Origin: an uncultured Gemmiger sp.
GTDB taxonomy: Bacteria > Bacillota > Clostridia > Oscillospirales > Ruminococcaceae
Direction of reading: 5' to 3'
Length of the DNA stretch: 56,391 nt
Assembly (NCBI GenBank): GCA_944388105.1
Contig: CALXHN010000004.1
Location: forward strand, 1 to 56,391
In this document: positions 53,961 through 56,391 of the stretch, in pieces
Numbering within the stretch: the first letter of the stretch is position 1
Layout of the letters: the number at the start of each line of letters is the position of its first letter
Program-made: the position numbers and the translations under genes
Notes under the pieces: model-generated
Told to the model about the DNA's origin: nothing
Database searches by the model: none
What the model saw: the letters and a program-made list of their open reading frames with translations, nothing else

Positions 53961-54595
53961 GAAAAGATCCTTTTTTGTTTTTGAAAGGCTGCCGGGACTG
54001 GCTGGTGGAGACCCTGCGCAACCCCTTTCAGCTGATCTCCCTGCTGGGGCTTGCCTTCTGTCTGGTGGCGGGGGTGTGGATGTGGCGCAACGGGCTGCTC
54101 ACCTCCCGGGAAGCCCTGCAGCGTTTTCTGGACCCCTTCGGTCCCTGGGCAGCGGTGCTCTTCGTGGCCTTCCAGGCCATCCAGGTGGTGGTGCCGATTT
54201 TACCCGGCGGGCTGGGATGTCTGGCCGGGGTGGTGCTCTTCGGGCCCTGGCAGGGGTTCCTTTATAATTATATCGGCATCTGTGCCGGGTCGCTGGCGGC
54301 CTTTGCCATCGCCCGCAGCTGCGGCCGGCCCCTGCTCTACCGGATGTTCCCCCAGGCCCTCATCGACAAATACGACCGCTGGACCACCGAGGGCGGCCGC
54401 TTTGCCCGGTGGCTGGCCTTCCTCATCTTCATCCCGGTGGCCCCGGACGATTATCTCTGCTTCCTGGCCGGGACCACCACCATGCGGTTCCGGGTGTTTG
54501 CGGCCATCATCTTTCTGGGCAAGCCCGCGGCCATCGCGGCCTACAGCCTGGGCCTGACCCTGGTGTTCCAGCGCGTGCTGGGGCTCTGGGCATAA
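53948..54595 (+). CDS. TVP38/TMEM64 (DedA-superfamily) membrane protein
   Basis: A 215-aa protein with about five hydrophobic segments and the VTT/DedA signature: FQAIQVVVPILPGGLGCLAGVVLFG, a reentrant helix with a GSLAAFAIAR stretch, and FLIFIPVAPDDYLCFLAG. The family is linked to lipid scrambling or transport. Placement between two glycolipid glycosyltransferase-like genes, overlapping the first, suggests that it flips or supplies lipid for that pathway. Confidence 0.92.
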   Translation: MDRVRKDPFLFLKGCRDWLVETLRNPFQLISLLGLAFCLVAGVWMWRNGLLTSREALQRFLDPFGPWAAVLFVAFQAIQVVVPILPGGLGCLAGVVLFGPWQGFLYNYIGICAGSLAAFAIARSCGRPLLYRMFPQALIDKYDRWTTEGGRFARWLAFLIFIPVAPDDYLCFLAGTTTMRFRVFAAIIFLGKPAAIAAYSLGLTLVFQRVLGLWA

Positions 54596-54615
54596 TGTAA
54601 GGAGGGTTCCTACCT

Positions 54616-55617
54616 ATGCGCGTACATCTGTATACCGGTTCCCTGGAAACGGTCCGCCGCAGCGGGGTGGGTCAGGCGGTGGCCCACCAGCGGGCCATGC
54701 TGCAAAGCGCCGGGGTGGAAGTGACCGAAAGCTGGCAGGGCCATGCCGACGCGGTGCACATCAACACCGTGCTGCCGGACGCCCCCCTGGCCGCCCTGCG
54801 GGCCCGGGCCCGGGGGGAGAAGGTGGTCTACTACGGCCACTCCACCATGCAGGATTTCCGGGATTCCTTTGTGGGGTCCAACCTGCTGGCGCCGCTGTTC
54901 AAACGGTGGCTCTGCCTGTGCTACGGGCTGGGAGACATCGTCCTCACCCCCACCCCCTACGCCAGGGGGATCTTGCAGACCTACGGCCTGCCCTGTCCGG
55001 TGCGGGCCATGTCCAACGGGGTGGACACCGCCTTCTTTGCCCCGGACAAGGCCCGGGGCGCGGCCTTCCGGGAAAAGTACGGCCTGTCTGACAGCCAGAA
55101 GGTGGTGGTCAGTGCGGGACATTTCATGCAGCGCAAGGGGATTTTTGAGTTCATCCGGCTGGCCGAAGCGCTGCCCGACGTACAGTTTTACTGGTTCGGC
55201 TACACCCAGCCTGCCCTGGTGCCCGCCCCGGTGCGCCATGCCATGGAACACGCCCCGGGCAACCTGCATTTTCCCGGTTTTGTGAGTCAGGCCGAGCTGC
55301 GGGACGCCTACTGCGGGGCGGACCTTTTCTGCTTCTGCAGCCACGAGGAGACCGAAGGCATTGTGGTGCTGGAGGCCCTGGCCTGCGGGGTGCCGGTGCT
55401 TTTGCGGGACATTCCGGTATATGAAGGCTGGCTCACCGACGGGGTGAACGTCTACAAGGCCGGGGACGACGCCGGATTTGCGGCCAAAGCCGCGGGCATC
55501 CTGGACGGTTCCCTGCCCGATGTGACCGCCGCCGGACGGGCGGTGGCCGAAGCCCGCAGCCTGCCCCGGATGGGGCAGGCCCTGTGCGGGGTCTACAAGG
55601 ACCTGTGCCCCGCCTGA
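54616..55617 (+). CDS. GT4-family glycosyltransferase (second glycolipid step-like)
   Basis: A 333-aa GT-B enzyme. YYGHSTMQDFRDSF near the acceptor site and a C-terminal EETEGIVVLEALACGVPVLL with the E-x7-E motif. The short size and N-terminal RVHLYTGSLETVRRSGVGQA loop resemble the second enzyme of Streptococcus/Acholeplasma diglycosyl-diacylglycerol synthesis. It follows TVP38 by 20 bases with AAGGAGGG and closes the three-gene operon. Confidence 0.9.
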   Translation: MRVHLYTGSLETVRRSGVGQAVAHQRAMLQSAGVEVTESWQGHADAVHINTVLPDAPLAALRARARGEKVVYYGHSTMQDFRDSFVGSNLLAPLFKRWLCLCYGLGDIVLTPTPYARGILQTYGLPCPVRAMSNGVDTAFFAPDKARGAAFREKYGLSDSQKVVVSAGHFMQRKGIFEFIRLAEALPDVQFYWFGYTQPALVPAPVRHAMEHAPGNLHFPGFVSQAELRDAYCGADLFCFCSHEETEGIVVLEALACGVPVLLRDIPVYEGWLTDGVNVYKAGDDAGFAAKAAGILDGSLPDVTAAGRAVAEARSLPRMGQALCGVYKDLCPA

Positions 55618-55633
55618 TTGACACAAACTTTAC

Positions 55634-55663
55634 TTGCTACAAGGCCCTCCCCCGTGGTATGCT
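55634..55663 (+). promoter_or_regulatory. Promoter of the HD-domain gene
   Basis: TTGCTA (55634-55639), 18-base spacer, TATGCT (55658-55663). A TTGACA at 55618-55623 lacks a matching -10. Confidence 0.45.
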
Positions 55664-55694
55664 GGAAGCAAACCCGCAAAGGAGGGCCTTTCAA

Positions 55695-56351
55695 ATGTCC
55701 ATCACCCTGGAACAGGTCAAGCACAACGAGGAAGTGAACACCTACATCCGCAAGGCGGACGAGAGTCTGCGGGCCCTGGGCTTCACCGAGCACAGCTTTG
55801 CCCATGTGGGGCGGGTGTCGGCCCTGGCCAGCCAGATCCTGCGCACCCTGGGCTACGACGCCCGCACCGCCGAGCTGGCGGCCATTGCGGGGTGGCTGCA
55901 CGACATCGGCAACGTGGTCAACCGCATCGACCACGCCCAGAGCGGGGCGGTGATGGCCTTCCGCATCCTGGACAAGATGGGCTTTCCCCCGGAGGAGACG
56001 GCCACCATCATCACGGCCATCGGCAACCACGACGAGGGCACGGCTTTCCCGGTGAACGCGGTGGCCGCCGCCCTGATCCTGGCGGACAAGACGGATGTGC
56101 GGGCCAACCGGGTGCGCAACATCGACCCCGCCACCTACGACATCCACGACCGGGTGAATTCCTCGGTGCGGGAGTCCCGGGTCACCCTGGAAAACGGGGA
56201 GCTCCGCCTGACCCTGACCATCGACACCAACATGTGCGCGGTGATGGATTATTTCGAGATCTTCCTCGACCGGATGATTTTGTGCCGCAAGGCCGCCGAG
56301 GCCCTGGGGCAGAAGTTCGCGCTGGTCATCAACGGACAGAGAATTCTGTGA
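55695..56351 (+). CDS. HD-domain phosphohydrolase
   Basis: A 218-aa protein with the HD metal site: H37 in SFAHVGRV, H69-D70 in WLHDIGN, H80 and GNHDEG, with a later Asp in LADKTD. This is a small (p)ppGpp/nucleotide- or RNA-acting type phosphohydrolase; the substrate is unknown. The C-terminal 80 residues (LTIDTNMCAVMDYFEIFLDRM) look like a separate beta-alpha regulatory domain. The ATG at 55695 has AAAGGAGGG; an upstream in-frame ATG at 55584 lies inside the previous gene and is rejected. Confidence 0.9.
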   Translation: MSITLEQVKHNEEVNTYIRKADESLRALGFTEHSFAHVGRVSALASQILRTLGYDARTAELAAIAGWLHDIGNVVNRIDHAQSGAVMAFRILDKMGFPPEETATIITAIGNHDEGTAFPVNAVAAALILADKTDVRANRVRNIDPATYDIHDRVNSSVRESRVTLENGELRLTLTIDTNMCAVMDYFEIFLDRMILCRKAAEALGQKFALVINGQRIL

Positions 56352-56361
56352 GTATTTTTGC

Positions 56362-56391
56362 AAGGACGGGGTTAGGGCCCGTCCTTTTTTG
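56362..56391 (+). terminator. Terminator after the HD-domain gene
   Basis: AAGGACGGG pairs with CCCGTCCTT and is followed by TTTTTT at the window end. Confidence 0.85.

Overview
The window is a high-GC Firmicutes chromosome segment. It shows strong AGGAGG ribosome sites, sigma-A promoters, a T-box riboswitch, mannose-family PTS genes, TRAP transporter genes and no rRNA or tRNA. The gene content fits a gut Oscillospiraceae/Ruminococcaceae (Faecalibacterium-Gemmiger-Fournierella type), but this assignment is an inference. Because of the high GC content, nearly every real gene carries long antisense open frames; these were ignored.

Left end (1-14.2 kb): this is the most unusual part. Four genes read leftward: a TPR-CHAT caspase-like protease, a sigma-70 region 2 protein, a soluble H-x3-C-x2-C (zf-HC2/ZAS-type) putative anti-sigma protein translationally coupled to it, and a giant protein (at least 1445 aa, cut by the window edge) with an SH3-like and a cold-shock-like domain plus helical repeats. 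Divergently, three genes read rightward: a 248-aa protein that may be a P-loop-less ATPase relative, a soluble VirD4/TraG-like ATPase with intact Walker motifs, and a ClpP-like peptidase with a full Ser-His-Asp triad. A GGAAC-N17-CGTT element, typical of ECF sigma promoters, precedes the rightward operon. I read this as a candidate protease/sigma-switch stress or conflict system, in logic like the TPR-CHAT/Csx30/sigma arm of type III-E CRISPR but without any CRISPR part. A membrane zincin protease follows.

Metabolic middle (14.5-35.3 kb): a Trp-specific T-box controls an orphan TrpB2. A leftward locus follows with PTS IIA, GH88 unsaturated glucuronyl hydrolase, PTS IIB-IIC-IID, heparinase II/III-family protein and discoidin-like protein, under an AraC regulator. 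It matches the streptococcal hyaluronan/chondroitin disaccharide pathway. A GH63-like hydrolase, an anchored EEP-family hydrolase, two overlapping flavodoxin-like proteins and a GH2 enzyme are nearby. An OmpR/histidine kinase operon (30.3-32.6 kb) appears to control itself and a small-protein operon through 10-11 bp AAACAAA repeats.

35.6-47.7 kb: a PqqD-like/M50 membrane protease, an intact MATE transporter, and then a run of damaged genes. These are a MATE pseudogene, an ABC exporter remnant fused from two genes and lacking an ATG, a GntR remnant and a TRAP binding protein without signal peptide joined at one deletion point, and a TRAP DctQ whose expected ATG reads ATC. Intact MarR regulators, an alcohol dehydrogenase, a CMD-family protein, TRAP DctM and an HpcH/HpaI aldolase lie among them.

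Right end (47.7-56.4 kb): housekeeping and envelope genes. They are a SpoU/TrmH methyltransferase, mannose-6-phosphate isomerase overlapping a phosphohexomutase, an alternative-family ornithine cyclodeaminase, a glycosyltransferase-TVP38-glycosyltransferase operon likely making glycolipids, and an HD-domain hydrolase.
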